Shown here: one piece after another, positions 21,504 to 33,325 of the stretch
Layout of the letters: every line of letters begins with the position of its first letter
Position numbering within the stretch: the stretch's first letter is position 1
NCBI GenBank assembly: GCA_014621425.1
Contig: JAANBB010000129.1
Coordinates: 27,710 to 91,709 of the forward strand
Length of the DNA: 64,000 nt
Direction: 5' to 3'
Origin: Cylindrodendrum hubeiense
Lineage: Eukaryota; Ascomycota; Sordariomycetes; Hypocreales; Nectriaceae
The notes under the pieces: generated by a model
Told to the model about the DNA's origin: nothing
The model's database searches: none
The model's input: only the letters and a program-made list of their open reading frames with translations
Position numbers and translations under genes: made by a program

Positions 21504-23383
21504 CTACCCCATAGAGCCTCCACTCCGGTTCGCTCCGACCAACCCGGCCATCTCCAGCAAAGCCCGATCTGCATCAACGTCCCCAGTTCCCAGGTTGACC
21601 CTGCGACGGGACTCGGCTTCCCTCTCTTCCCACGCCCATCTCTCCGCTTGTGCCTTTGCTTCGGCGTCACCACCGCATCCCCAAACCTCAAGATTATCAA
21701 TCTGGAACCGATCCTGGAAGTCAAACTTCCTCACGACACTTGGGTGGAAAGCCCCTCCTCGCGAAGTGTAATCGTGGTTAAAGACCCCGAATTCGAACGA
21801 ATCATCGAGGAACAGGGACGTGGCTCCTAATCGATGAGTCTCGGCTTTTCGGTGCGACTGCGTTGGCTTGGGATGAGGGCATCCCACCGCGAGCATTGGA
21901 GGGTTCGCGGGGGATTTGGTGAAGGTGACGTAGTCCTTGTTGACGGTTGAGGCAGGGAACACATCATGAACGGGCTCCAACTGGAATAGTACCGTATCTG
22001 AATCCCCGAAGCACTCCCTATGGGTGTGCTTCCAGTGTTGACGGATGTAGACTCCGAAAGTGAGACGATCCGACTTGCTACCGTGTGGGAACCTTCGTGA
22101 AGGAAGAGATGCTGCAAAGGCCGTCTCTTGGCCGCCATCCGGGATGTCTCCAAGACGCGTCCCGCTCACCAGGAGCAGGGTCGGCGCTTGCCAGTTGAAC
22201 ACTTTGTTCTGGAAACTCCCCATCGAGAAGCCCGCATCGTTACCGGAATATAGCAACCGAACTCTTCGGAAAAGATCCGACCCGGGAAGGAAGAGCGATA
22301 TCTGGGACAATAGACTTGCATTCAGAATTTCACCACCCTCGGGTAGCAATGGTTGCGCTATCTTCGGGGCTTCGATTTGCGCTGCGGAACCACCCTGGTG
22401 TTTTGAGAAGTCGAGGTTCTTTGAGAAGAGGAAATGCTCAAACAGGCCGTTGAAGCCACGGAAAAGATGGGGGGATATCACGGGAATCACCGTCTTGAAG
22501 TTACTGTATTTGATACCGGGGGCCTTTTCAGCGTTGACAAAGGATGACAAGATGCATTCGGCAGTCGCTCGGAGGCTGTCGAGCTCGTCGCCAACGACGC
22601 GGCTCGAATAGAGCGAGAGGCTCTCTTGAGGGTCGAGCGGAGCCGCAAGCAACAGCAACATCAACAACTTCCGAAAGTTGTCTGTTGGAATTGTTGCACT
22701 GTGGAATTTTGGCGCGTGACCTTGACTCACAGCTTCTTTGATGTCAAGCAGCTCAAACGCGGTCAGGACCAAATCATCATCGTCGTCCTCGTCCTCATCC
22801 CCGTCGTCCTGGGCTTCATCCACGGCGAATCCAGCAACGTGAGAATTCCCGTTCTGCTTCTTCCCTGAGGACTCATCGTCGAGGACAACTGGATTGATCT
22901 CTGCATGGGAAAGTTTTCGGTCGTAGACGGCCATACTCTTGAATAGCAGCTTGGTCCTATCAGTAGAGCCACCAGCCAGGACCTTTTTGTACCGCTCTGT
23001 CATGATGACGACAACCATGATCATCTGCGGCAGCTCTAATACGACCGGCGCATCTTGAAGAAACGGAAAGGCGCCAAGGTATGAAACCATCTGAAAGATG
23101 ACAGGCGATGCATGGAGGATGTCCGGGATCTCCAGGTACCGCGCGATGGTGTCCTCTTTCAGGTACTTCATGGTGTCCTGGTGGTCAGCAAGAGACTTGA
23201 AGACATCTTTGAGCGAGTAGAACTCAAGAGAGGTGAAGCATTTGTCCTTGAACCGCTGTGCCTGTTTTATTGTCAGTCAATTGGACACCAACGGTATTCG
23301 TGTTATTATGGGCGTACGAGTTCATGACTTAGTTCCTCGTGCGTCCGCCGTGGCGGATGCTCATCCGAAAGACTCTGGCCCAT
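21504..23383 (-). CDS. RTC5: TLDc-domain protein, restriction of telomere capping 5
   Basis: Two exons on the minus strand (23383-23318, 23261-21504) encode 607 residues. The first exon gives MGQSLSDEHPPRRTHEELSHEL. The 56-base intron has donor GTACGC and acceptor AACAG. The N-terminal MGQSLS offers glycine 2 for myristoylation, as in Rtc5 proteins. The N-terminal half is helical with an acidic low-complexity insert (DGDEDEDDDDD). The C-terminal half is the TLDc domain: LLYSGNDAGFSMGSFQNKVFNWQAP, then FGVYIR...FGDSDTVLFQLEP, ending with the GGAFHPSVVRKFDFQDRFQIDNLEVWGCGG type motif in which the acidic and glycine residues are conserved. In yeast, Rtc5 binds vacuolar V-ATPase and promotes its disassembly; a similar role here is inference. 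Note that an NMT gene for its lipid modification is also in this window. Confidence 0.9.
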
Positions 23384-24470
23384 CTTGAGAGATAGCCAGC
23401 CCTAAAATCATCCCTTCGGAACCGTAGGATTTTATTGACAGCAGTAGCTCCCGTAATTGAGAGGCGATGATCTGATCTAGGGAGGCTGGAAGCCTGGGGA
23501 GTTCATGACATCTAGCGGGCGCTGACATAGTCCGACGGTACGTACCCTGATACGTACTCCCCTCCTTGGCGCATACGACGCACGTGGATTCGGGGCCATC
23601 TTCGGGCCGGCCATCCATCACACTGTCTCAATGCTCTCCGTCTGCAATTACCCATGGAATCGTAGACAAACGAAAGAACGAACAAAAAGAAATGCATATA
23701 TTTGATATATTTGGGGAGGCTTACATATACAACATTACATGTATGACTGCTCTCTGAGCTCTGCCCTCTGCCGCCGGATCCGCGGTCCTGCCACCACCAA
23801 GCTCAATGCAAGCAGCCACAGCTTACAAGCACTCGTCTGAAAAGACCACCCGAACTCGCTTCGTTTAGAAAACTGACAAACCGAGAGAAACTAGGCTAGC
23901 AACGCCAAAGTCACAAAGCATTATCTTGGATACATTTGCGAAACTGCAAAGTAATTGTCAAGATTATCATTTTCCAGTTCAAAATACTTCTCCTTTTTAA
24001 GGATACCTAGGTAGTCACCATATCCAGGTTTGATAGGACGAAGACAGCCCGACACTTCACCAACAAATGCTACGATTTTCTATGTATTATTAGTTACATA
24101 TAGCCTGCAATGATTCCATAGTTGACGCAAATCTCGGGATGAACACTCGCAGTTATTAGGGAGTGTAGATTCGGGTCCATGATTACTGTGGCCTGTCGAG
24201 ACACTAAAACTCAAAGTGAAGAATGCGGAGAACAAACATGTTCGAAAGTCTGGTATTCAATAACACCAGGCCATTCGATCAGAGGTACAAAATGTAGTCC
24301 TCGCTCGGGCATCGAGCTTCCAAAATATCACTGCGCCAATCCCATCCGTATTTTTCCCGCTCCTTGCTCCATACTCGTTCGGCCGTCCATCCCTAGTATA
24401 ATCCGAACAATCAATCATGAAAAAGTATATACACAGTATATCAACCCCCAAATCTTGTCCCGCCGTCTCA
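23384..24470. other. Intergenic between RTC5 and SWC3
   Basis: About 1.1 kb of AT-rich sequence, holding the RTC5 promoter side and the SWC3 3' flank. The short frames (for example 24179-24508) have no motif. I see no RNA gene. Confidence 0.4.
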
Positions 24471-26779
24471 TCATACAGCTTCCCTATCCTTTGCAGTCAC
24501 TGAGTTGATCAGCCGCTGGTACCGGGATTGGCTCTCCTGCTCTGGGTCTCGGGTTGGTCTTAGAGAATGTCCTTCGATGGGTGTTTCTGATTTCCCTTTC
24601 GTAGCCCAGAGAACCGAGGACTTCGGCCCAACCTTCTGTGATTGGGCTAGCTCGTCAGGTTTTGGAGTTGAGCCATTCATCTTAGGCTCTTCCGAGCCGA
24701 GTCCATCTTTGTCGCCATCCTTAATTGCGCGAGGTAGCCGCATAGCTAGTAGCACGTACTCGGCACGTGTCATGTTATCCATCACATCATCCATATATCG
24801 TCGTACTTCATCTTGAGGAGCTACCACTCTTGCCACATTCTCCAAGTGTCGACCAGTTTGTGTATAAAGCCGGATGCTGATGGGTTGGTAGTAGTCAAGC
24901 TCAGGATCTCCCCCATACTCCGAGGTACTGCCCTTGCGCACAATCAGAAACGAAGCTACAACCTGCTGGCCCGATGAGGTAGGCAGATACTCCAAGATGC
25001 TAAATTTGGGAAAGAGATAACGATCTCCATTTCCGAAGTCAAATACAACAGCTGAGATGTCAGGTTTAGGAGTTGGTGGAGGACCCTTGGAGCGTAACGC
25101 CTGAGGGTTAGGCTGCGACACTGTTTGGAGAGTCGAGGCTCTCGCATGGCCATTAGAAACCCCATTTGGTGTCTGCTGCCGTATCTGGGAGGGCGCAGGC
25201 GAGGGACGTGGGACAGCTTTCATATCTCGGTGTAATCTGTCGAGGATGTCTTTGAGATCAGTTGCATCGGTGAAACCCGGTCGTCCCTCGGCAATTCGTC
25301 GAATCATGTCCTTCGTTCTCGATTCCTCAAGTGCCGACTTGACCAGCAAAACGACCAGAGGGTCGCTCCGGGGAGGTGGTCGGAGCTCCGACGATTTCTG
25401 CTGCGGATTTGAGGCGAGAACAATATCGAGGATGGTTCGGACCTCGTCCGCAAAATATTTGACAGTCCTGCCATCTACAAGTAGTCGATCTGCCGACGGC
25501 CCCTGCTGGCCTCCCCTGCTTCGATACTCGGCATTCAGCTGGTCAATAATCTTCTGGAAGTGCGCCAGTTCCCCTTCCTTAGCTTGGCCTACAGCTACTC
25601 TCTTCATCAGGTCGCGAAGCTCTGCATCTCCAGAAGCCTTTTGTGCAAGTAAGGCAATAACAGGGTCGTTCGCAGTAGGCTTCGCGGCGGGCACAGCAGG
25701 AGCAGTTGTGGGAATAGCAGGTTTAGCTAGGCCGGGAGTAGGCGTCGAATGCGCACTTATTGGTTGACGTGGAGCTGGTGATGCTCTTGGGGCTGCCATA
25801 GGAGCGGGTGCTGGAGTTGTCCCAGTCGAGTGTGCCGGTGCTGCTGAGACAATGCCATGAGGTGGGGGATTGGAAGGTGTCCGAGCCATTTGGGGGGGCG
25901 TTGCAGAAGGTGCCACAGGTGGTCCAGCCACATGAGGTCTCGGCGGGTAACTCGGGCTCGGCGTCGGCGTTGTGTTGTTCGCCAAAGAAGGTGCCACAAC
26001 TTTAGGAGATGGTGTAGGGGGGGCAACCTTCTCTGGAGGTGGTCGAGGTAGCGACTGTAGTTGTGCAGGGGATTGGGCTGGGCTCTGGGCCACCGGTTTC
26101 GCAATGATTGCGGTGGCCGGTGTCGGTGTAGCAGTCGCGGACGCGGGCGCGAGCGGGGGAGGCATCGAGCCGTTCGGGGGGCCGTATTGGATAATAGGAC
26201 GAGTCTGCTGCTGCTGAGGCTGCTGCGCTGGCGGAATGGCTTTTGGCTTGGGGTCCTTGACCACATACATGGTGGCTTCGATGACGTGAGGCTCGATGGT
26301 GATGGTGACGGTGCCAACCTTGGACATACTGTCCTTGGGTGGGTTCTTCGGGTCTTCGTTTACAACGCCCTTGCGCTTGTGAGGCTTGGTCCAGTATTTG
26401 GCGAACAGGCCATCGCTTATCCATTTGTTCCGAGATCGAGAAAGGGACTCGGCGAGAACGCCACTGCAAAACGCGTCGGTCAGTACGTAGCCCAGCTACC
26501 AGGTTGAGCTCACGCCCATGTTGCGACTTACCTCTCGCCTACCGACTGGTATTCCTTGACTGACAAGTCATCGGACTGCGCGACCTCGACGGTAGGCAGC
26601 GGCTTGCCAGCTTGAATCGACCTGGGTAGCGGTGGTGGCGGGGGCTCTTCGGGCGCTGGGGGTGGTGGTGGGGGAGCTGCAGGCGTCGCAGAGCGTTCTC
26701 GAGACGTGATGTTGCGCTTTTTGGCGACCTGCTCGCTGCGAGCGGCAGCCCGAGCTGGCAGCTTGCGCTTCCGCTCCAT
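24471..26779 (-). CDS. SWC3: SWR1 chromatin-remodelling complex subunit Swc3
   Basis: Two exons (26779-26532, 26463-24471) encode 746 residues. The 68-base intron has donor GTAAGT and acceptor TGCAG, and the join continues QSVGES-GVLAESLSRSRNKWISDGLFAKYW. The N-terminus MERKRKLPARAAAR and the SIQAGKPLPTVEVAQSDDLSVKEYQS segment are characteristic of fungal Swc3. After this conserved block (about 45-160) comes a P/A/Q/T-rich linker of some 200 residues. A conserved region follows with two related helical segments (VIALLAQKASGDAELRDLMKRVA and LVVLLVKSALEESRTKDMIRRIA), then a C-terminal domain (AVVFDFGNGDRYLFPKFSILE). SWR1 deposits histone variant H2A.Z, and Swc3 is one of its accessory subunits. 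The two similar helical segments suggest an internal repeat. Confidence 0.9.
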
Positions 26780-28118
26780 GACAAGCGAGTGTAGAGCGGG
26801 GAATGGATAAAGTGATCACACGGCAAGTGATGAGCAAAGCATTATAAGGATGCCATCCAGGAGCGCGTCGCCTGGGGAAGGAAGGAAGCTCGAGGCGGGC
26901 GAAGAGCTACTTCGGAACGAGAGGCCGAGGCCGCCGGAAAGCCGATAGGGAAGCTGCCTTGGTCGTGGAGCTTCCGGGGGGCCGGGGGGAGAGGAGGCGG
27001 GTGGAGATGGGGAGAAGATGTGAGGAGGAGGGGGAGATGTTGAGAGGTGGAAGGCGGAAGGTGAAGCGAGAATGACAGTGGGAATGGGAACTTTGTAACC
27101 GATGAGGTGCGGCGCGGCGGCACGAGTAATAATGCCTTAGCCACAGCGGCCAGTCCAGAGCGCGGAGAGAGGTGCAACGCTGCAAGATGGAGCATGGAGA
27201 GAAAGTCAGGGGCTCTGATTGGTCCGGGGGCTGAGGGACAGGACAGGGCACGTTGAATAGCACGCTAGCGCGCAATCCGCCGGCCTCTGGAGTGCTGACT
27301 GCGCTGCAGTGCAGCCGACAGGCACAGCGCGGTGGGGAGGTGCTCAGTGCAGTGGGGGATTCTGGGAGAGGAGACTGAGACCACGGAGCGGCCCAATGCT
27401 TAAGACGGGTTGGTTTCCACACTTGTCCACAGGCGCTGGGTCCCCTAAGTGTCCCCTGTGAGCCTGTAACGGCGCCTCTGTAGGTAAGCCTGCCCGAGGA
27501 AGCCCCAGAGGATCGGGAACACTAAACCCAACAGCAGGCGCTCCCTCCCAGGCAGTGACCTCGACGGGGTACTCACAGCCGGCCTGGCCTGTGTCGGCCT
27601 ATATTTATTTTATTTCATGACTCGATGCAGAATCATATCAGATTCCTGTCACTATTTACGGACACGAGTCCTTTTTCTACCCTTCGCTACCGCCCAAACT
27701 CGTGGAGGCGCAAGCCGTGACTGTCCGTCCGTCGTCACATCGACCCTGCCGGAGTGTAGGCGGCTCTGGTCTTAGCGGACGATCCAGACCTCACTGGGTG
27801 GGGCTGCACCTGTTACAGCCGCATTTTCCTCTGCAGGCCGCGGCGACGCGCGTGCCTTAGCACAAGTACTTCCCCGGTCGCCGCCGTCCCCATGCATCCT
27901 AAAGTAGATCTGATCCGAGCAACGGTATCTGGGCCTGGCTTAGCGCGGCACAGCGAACGTCTGATTCAACCTCAGGCCTCGGGCTGAGCGCCATCGATTC
28001 CCCATGACGCGGCGCTGCTGATCGCGGGTGTCTCGGTATCGACTTTCGACCATGATTGCTTTGGTTTTGCTCAATTAAATCCGATTCGTCTTTCCCTTGA
28101 AGGCTTCACAAGTACATC
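26780..28118. other. Intergenic: divergent promoters of SWC3 and the ABHD12-like gene
   Basis: About 1.3 kb, GC-rich near SWC3. Minus-strand frames at 26842-27422 overlap in several phases, are low-complexity and lack a homologue I recognise, so I treat them as non-coding leader or promoter. Confidence 0.4.
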
Positions 28119-29582
28119 ATGGCAGTCCCCCTGCACCCCGCGCTGCGTTCCGCCGTCATCGCCGTGGTCGCTCCTCTTGGTTTGTATTGCGTCTTCCTCG
28201 GCCTAGGCATCACTCCGTTCTTCCAGAGACAGTACGAAATCATTCCTTGAGGCGTTCCGCCCATTCATGTCTAACATTGAGACAATAGCTTTCTATACGC
28301 ACACAAGATTAATACCCTATGGTGGACCGATATCAACAAGCCAGAACAATGGGGCTTTGCCCGTTTGTCTAGCCCGCCATCGCATCTCGCGGAATGTATT
28401 CCATGTTACTGACACACACTGTCCCCAGAAAACCAAGTGACACCATTTTCGCTGGAGACGTCTGACGGAGAGAGCATCTATGCTTGGCATATCCTGCCAC
28501 TGCCCCTTTACCTGCAGAATGAGGCATCTGTCGCCGCTCAGACGCCAGGCCTCTCAAAAGACTTCACCCATACAGAGTCTTTTCGTTTGCTCAAAGATGA
28601 CCCAGAGTCCCGCCTAGTTCTGTACTGTAAGGTCATTTTCAACTCTTTGCCTGCGATAAAAAGCTGATTCCGTAACTAGTCCATGGCGTAAGTTATGAAT
28701 TTGACCCTGAAGGGTAACTATGTCTCTAATCATGAGCAGAACGCAGGTCATGTTGCCCAAGGCTTCCGACCCGACAGCTACCACACCTTAACGGATACCT
28801 CATCCTATCATGTTGTCGCCATTGACTATCGCGGATTCGGGCACTCCACTGGAAGTCCTACAGAAGCTGGCATCATTCAAGATGCCTCTGCGCTTGTCGA
28901 CTGGGCCATCGAGGTTGCAGGCATCCCTTCCAGCCGCATCGTCCTGCTCGGCCAAAGTCTAGGAACCGCCGTCGTCAGTGGTGTGGCCGAGAAGTACGCC
29001 CTTCAGGGTGTTGAGTTCGCGGGCATCACTCTCGTCGCTGGCTTCAGCGACTTGGCCTCCTTGCTCACTGGATACCGCATCCTCGGCGTCTTCCCCGTTC
29101 TGGCACCATTCCGTGTCTGGCCGTGGTTGGTGCGCTGGTTTAACTACTTCGTGGTTGACAAATGGCATTCTGCCAACCGTCTTGGCAACATTGTCCGACA
29201 CACCAAGACCAGGCTGAGGATCAACTTGGTTCACGCCAAGAATGACGCGGATATTCCCTGGACGGAGGACAACAAGCTGTTCCGAGCCGCTGCCAATGAG
29301 ACAGTGGGTATCTTGGATGATGGCGAGTTTGATGCCTGGAAGGAGCAGCGCACCATCAGGAAAGGGGATGACGCATTTGTTACAACCTGGATTGCTGAGC
29401 CAAACATCGTTATCCGACAGGAGCTATTTCCATATGGAGGTGAGTAGACTTAGCCAAGTTCGCCCTCTACAAAGCACACTAACCAATCCACAGGTCATAA
29501 CGATATCATGGGCTATGCGCCCGTTGCGCTGGCCATTATGAGGGCCTTTGATCTACATGGCACTACTTACGCCGAGGTGTAG
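28119..29582 (+). CDS. ABHD12-like membrane-anchored serine hydrolase
   Basis: Six exons (28119-28231, 28289-28362, 28429-28626, 28680-28687, 28740-29439, 29494-29582) encode 393 residues. Every join keeps phase and completes family motifs. Exon 4 is only 8 nt (tccatggc) and supplies F-H-G of the oxyanion motif, giving LVLYFHGNAGHVAQGF. Residues of about 10-33 are an N-terminal membrane anchor. The catalytic triad is Ser204 in GQSLG, Asp300 or Asp302 in HAKNDAD, and His366 in GGHND. ABHD12-type enzymes hydrolyse monoacylglycerols and lysophosphatidylserine on endomembranes; the substrate here is inferred. Skipping exon 4 would shift the frame, so inclusion of the micro-exon is needed for function. 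Confidence 0.9.
28680..28687 (+). other. 8-nt micro-exon of the ABHD12-like gene
   Basis: It is flanked by introns 28627-28679 (donor GTAAGG, acceptor CTAG) and 28688-28739 (donor GTAAGT, acceptor GCAG). If the second intron is not removed, the frame meets a stop (TAA) within ten codons. With both removed, the conserved HGNAGH motif is exact. Confidence 0.8.
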
Positions 29583-31232
29583 GGTTAGGGATATAGATCG
29601 GGATAGAAATAGAGACTCAGTGCATTCCTTAACCAAGTAATCGAGAATAAATTTCCAAGGCATCATTTCAGTATTTCCAACAACCGTTCAATTGCATTGC
29701 ATTGTACACGTTTCAGATGAGCACTCTACACAATAGCTGAATAACTCAAACAGCGACTAGAAGGTCCTCCCAACAAGTCAGCCATAGAAGCTAGGTGGAT
29801 GCTAGTGCATAACCCATGTAGCTAAAGTGCAAGGAAAAAAAGTAAATATCCCTTACATAATGAATAATACCACTATTCGCCCATATATTGCTATTTGTAT
29901 GCAGAAGATACTGCAATATCCAGTTATTGATTGTGTCCCCCGATGTTATTTTCATTCATTTCTTATGTCCTTTTTGTTTGGTGTTTATGCGTACACGTAA
30001 ACCTGGGGAACGAGAGGAGGCCTACATGTGGTAGATTTTAGGCAGATACGACCAGCGTGCGGAGACATAGCCACACGAGTGATTCTAGAGGCAAATGTGC
30101 AACTTCTCTCACGAACATGTTACTCTGCGCGAATTCAATGGAATCCAGTATCTTTGAGAAGTATGGTTGTTTCAAGGTCATTGATTATACACTCGTTCAA
30201 GGGTATCTTCAGTGCGGTGCATGTGGATTCGTTTTCGATGCTGGCGATCAAATCATATCAGGTAAGAGACAGGCAACGCCCTATGACCCAAACAGCCCTG
30301 CACAGATGCTAACATTTGACCATATGGCCTAATCCGCGGGAGAGAGGAGTCGATTGAAACTCGTGATGCTAGTGAGTTCAAAGACTTCAAACCCGCCAAG
30401 AACTATGATAAACATATAGTAGAGGGAGGAAAAAGCGTCAAGATTCGTACAAAGTGCTGTTTATCCCCTAGTATCAAGTCAAATAAACTAGATCGTATTA
30501 TAATATTTATTCATATTGAAGTTTGCGTTCTGTGTGCGAGTCGCAATAAACGAGCGTGCGAATAGCAACACTGAGAAATACTGTGCCATTTAGTTCACAT
30601 AACTACGTGGGTTACCCTAGTTTGATTTCCTCAAATATTTCCAAATCAAATGTTCCCAATCAAGATAGCAGCACGAGAGAACAGCGCAAAGTGCAGTGCC
30701 TGCACCAGCAGGTTCTGTAACTGTAACGACCAGGGTTGGTCGACACAACCTTGCTGAATTATCTATGTAAAAGAACAATTATTGTCAAAACAGTGCGAGG
30801 ATGCGCTTCTTGCAAGACTTACAAGCGAAAAATATTAAGTGAAGCGCCTCACCTGTCTTTGCGCAGACGACAAACCACCAAAGCGCTTGGTGGCATTTGC
30901 CCCTCCTTGCTGCCTGTCTTTGAAAATATTGGCCTGAACTATGATATGTTTAATGATCATCCCAAAAGCTACATGGCATAAGAAAATCTGTCAGGATCCC
31001 TTATGGACAGGTTTACCGCAGGTGCCTTGGTGATACAGGGCCCTTTGTCGGCAAATCACATGGAGGCCAGGTAATCATTTATTGCGCTGCTGTCAGTCAG
31101 AACCCCGCAGTCGTGTCCGTGAATGTTACCCCACCAAAAGAGCTCCCCAGTTCTAGAACCCAAAAGTCGGCAGCGCATTCGCATCGCACTCTCTAAACCT
31201 CGTCCAATTTGCATCCAAACCCGCCGCCCATC
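29583..31232. other. AT-rich intergenic region with gene-like fragments
   Basis: About 1.65 kb between the ABHD12-like gene and NMT. It is AT-rich relative to its neighbours and holds short frames with gene-like composition (see the separate entry) but no complete gene. The last 150 bases are the probable NMT promoter and leader. Confidence 0.4.
30111..30561 (+). pseudogene. Possible gene relic or unrecognised small gene
   Basis: A frame open to 30332 contains YLQCGACGFVFDAGDQIISG. The CxxC spacing and following acidic/hydrophobic sequence resemble the zinc-binding start of some fungal F-box-like proteins. A second frame (about 30315-30561) continues with 80 open codons of charged, plausible protein sequence (REESIETRDASEFKDFKPAK). 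I find no convincing intron joining them. This may be a decayed gene, a frameshifted one or chance. The family suggestion is weak. Confidence 0.22.
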
Positions 31233-33033
31233 ATGCCGCCCGAGGATTCCAAGCCAACCGAGCCTGTCGTCGACGACAAGGGCAAGCAGGTCGCCGCCGC
31301 CGAATCCGAGTCCGAAGACGATGACGAGCCCGCCACCGGTGACGCTGCCCCCGCGGCTGGCTCCGCCGACAAGAAGAAGAAGAAGAAGAAGTCGAAGCGC
31401 GCCAAGGTCAAGGAGGCCCTGACGGGCAAGTCTTCGTCGTCGGATGGCGGCTCCGAGGCAGACTTGAAGAAGGCGCTGTCGTCCCTGACGCCGCAACAGG
31501 TCCAGGAGTTCATCGCGCTCAACCCGGCGCTGGCCAAGGAGGTGGCACATGCTTCAGGCAGCGCCAACCCGTCGGCTGACGAGGCGGTCACGCAACTCCG
31601 AAAGATGAACCTCCAGGATATCATGACTGGACTAGCGGCCAGCGGCAAGAACGCCAAGGACATGGGCTCCTACAAGTTCTGGCAGACGCAGCCCGTGCCG
31701 CGCTTCGGCGAGGAGGGCCAGCTCGAGGAGGGTCCCCTGCGCCAGCAGAAGGTCGAGGATGTGCCCACCGAGCCTGCGCCGCTGGTTGCCGGCTTCGAGT
31801 GGGTGACGATGGATCTGACCAATGATGATGAGATCAAGGAGGTGTATGAGCTGCTCAACGGCCACTACGTCGAGGACGACGAGGCCATGTTCCGATTCAA
31901 CTACTCTCCCTCTATCCTGCGATGGTACGAATTCCCTTACTGCTCTAGCAATCATCTCACTCTGCCATGTCAGTACCACTAACATCCATCTTACAGGGCC
32001 ATGATGCCTCCGGGCTGGAAGAAGGACTACCACGTCGGCGTCCGCGCCACCGAGTCTCGCAAGCTCGTCGCCTTCATCTCCGCCATCCCCGTCAACCTGC
32101 GCGTCCGCAGCAAGAACATCGTGTGCTCCGAGGTCAACTTCCTGTCCATCCACAAGAAGCTCCGTGGCAAGCGCCTCACCCCCGTCCTCATCAAGGAGAT
32201 CACCCGCCGCAGCAACCTCAACGAGATCTGGCAGGGCCTGTACACCGCCGGTGTTGTCCTCCCCAAGCCCGTCAGCACCTGCCGCTACTACCACCGCGCC
32301 CTCAACTGGCAGAAGCTGTACGAGGTTGGCTTCAGCCCGCTGCCCGCTAACAGCAAGCCGCAGTACCAGGTCCGCAAGTACGCATTGCCCGACAACACTA
32401 GCACCAAGGGTCTTCGTGCGTTGGAGGAGAAGGACCTTGATGCGGTCATGGCCCTGTACAAGCGGTACACGAAGAGATACGATATGACTCCTGAATTCAC
32501 ACGTGAGGAGGCGTATCACTGGTTTGTGCCCAAGATCGAGCCCAGTGGCGAGCAGGTCGTATGGACCTACGTTGTTGAGGTAAATGCCCCCCTAAACCCT
32601 GTGACCAATGCACATTCTAACACCAGTCTAGGACGATGACAAGAATATCACCGATTTCTTCTCTTTCTTCAGCATCGAGTCCTCGGCAATTGGCAACGCC
32701 AAGCACAGCGTCATCCGTGTCGCCTACATGTTCTACTATGCCAGCGACGTCGGCACCCGTGAGCCCTCCGACAAGCCCGCCCTCAAGACACGCCTCAACG
32801 AGCTCATCCACGACGCCCTCATCCTCGCCAAGCGCTTCAAGTTTGACGTCTTCAACGCTTTGTCCCTCATGGACAACGCCCTCTTCCTCGAGCAGCAGAA
32901 GTTTGGTGCCGGCGATGGCCAGCTGCACTACTACTTGTTCAACTACCGCCTGAACCCCATCTCCGGTGGCGTTGACAGGAAGAACCAGCTCGATGAGACG
33001 ACCCTCAGTGGTATTGGTACGGTTATGCCTTGA
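31233..33033 (+). CDS. NMT1: Glycylpeptide N-tetradecanoyltransferase (N-myristoyltransferase)
   Basis: Three exons (31233-31924, 31997-32579, 32632-33033) encode 558 residues. Joins: [21 protein letters not shown] and [20 protein letters not shown]. The frame is open upstream to 31209, but the first ATG is 31233. Residues 1-150 are the variable, lysine-rich ribosome-targeting region (with a [10 protein letters not shown] run). The GNAT-like catalytic halves follow: [35 protein letters not shown] (the acyl-CoA binding signature), the [18 protein letters not shown] block, and the C-terminal [16 protein letters not shown]. The extreme C-terminus, whose carboxylate is the catalytic base in this family, is GIGTVMP. 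It attaches myristate to N-terminal glycines. A likely substrate in this window is RTC5 (MGQSLS). Confidence 0.96.
31371..31392 (+). repeat. (AAG)n trinucleotide tract in NMT
   Basis: An uninterrupted AAG run encodes the polylysine segment in the N-terminal region of N-myristoyltransferase, a site expected to vary in length. Confidence 0.75.
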
Positions 33034-33325
33034 GCGTGAGCTTCAGCGGGAGTGTAAGTGGTGGAAACAACAGAAGTAACAGAATGGTGAGGGAGGCAAC
33101 ATCTAGGTTTCATATAAATGAGACGTAGACGTTGTCAAGGCCCGAGGGGAGCGAATGCAAAAGGAATAAAAATCGATATCTGTACGAAGAGATGAATATC
33201 TAACAGTCAACGATGATGACGCATTATATCACGCTTGGCCGCAATCCCCATCTTGAGACATCCATAGACCTCGTGAAACCCCAGTTCCTCTTCATGCAAC
33301 CTGCTTTCTCTGCATGTATTATGTA

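Noticed and set aside
26842..27422. Overlapping minus-strand frames upstream of SWC3
   Set aside because: Three phases are open at once in low-complexity GC-rich DNA, which points to composition, not coding.
31632..32519. 295-codon minus-strand frame over NMT
   Set aside because: It is a shadow of the strongly conserved N-myristoyltransferase exons and crosses an intron.
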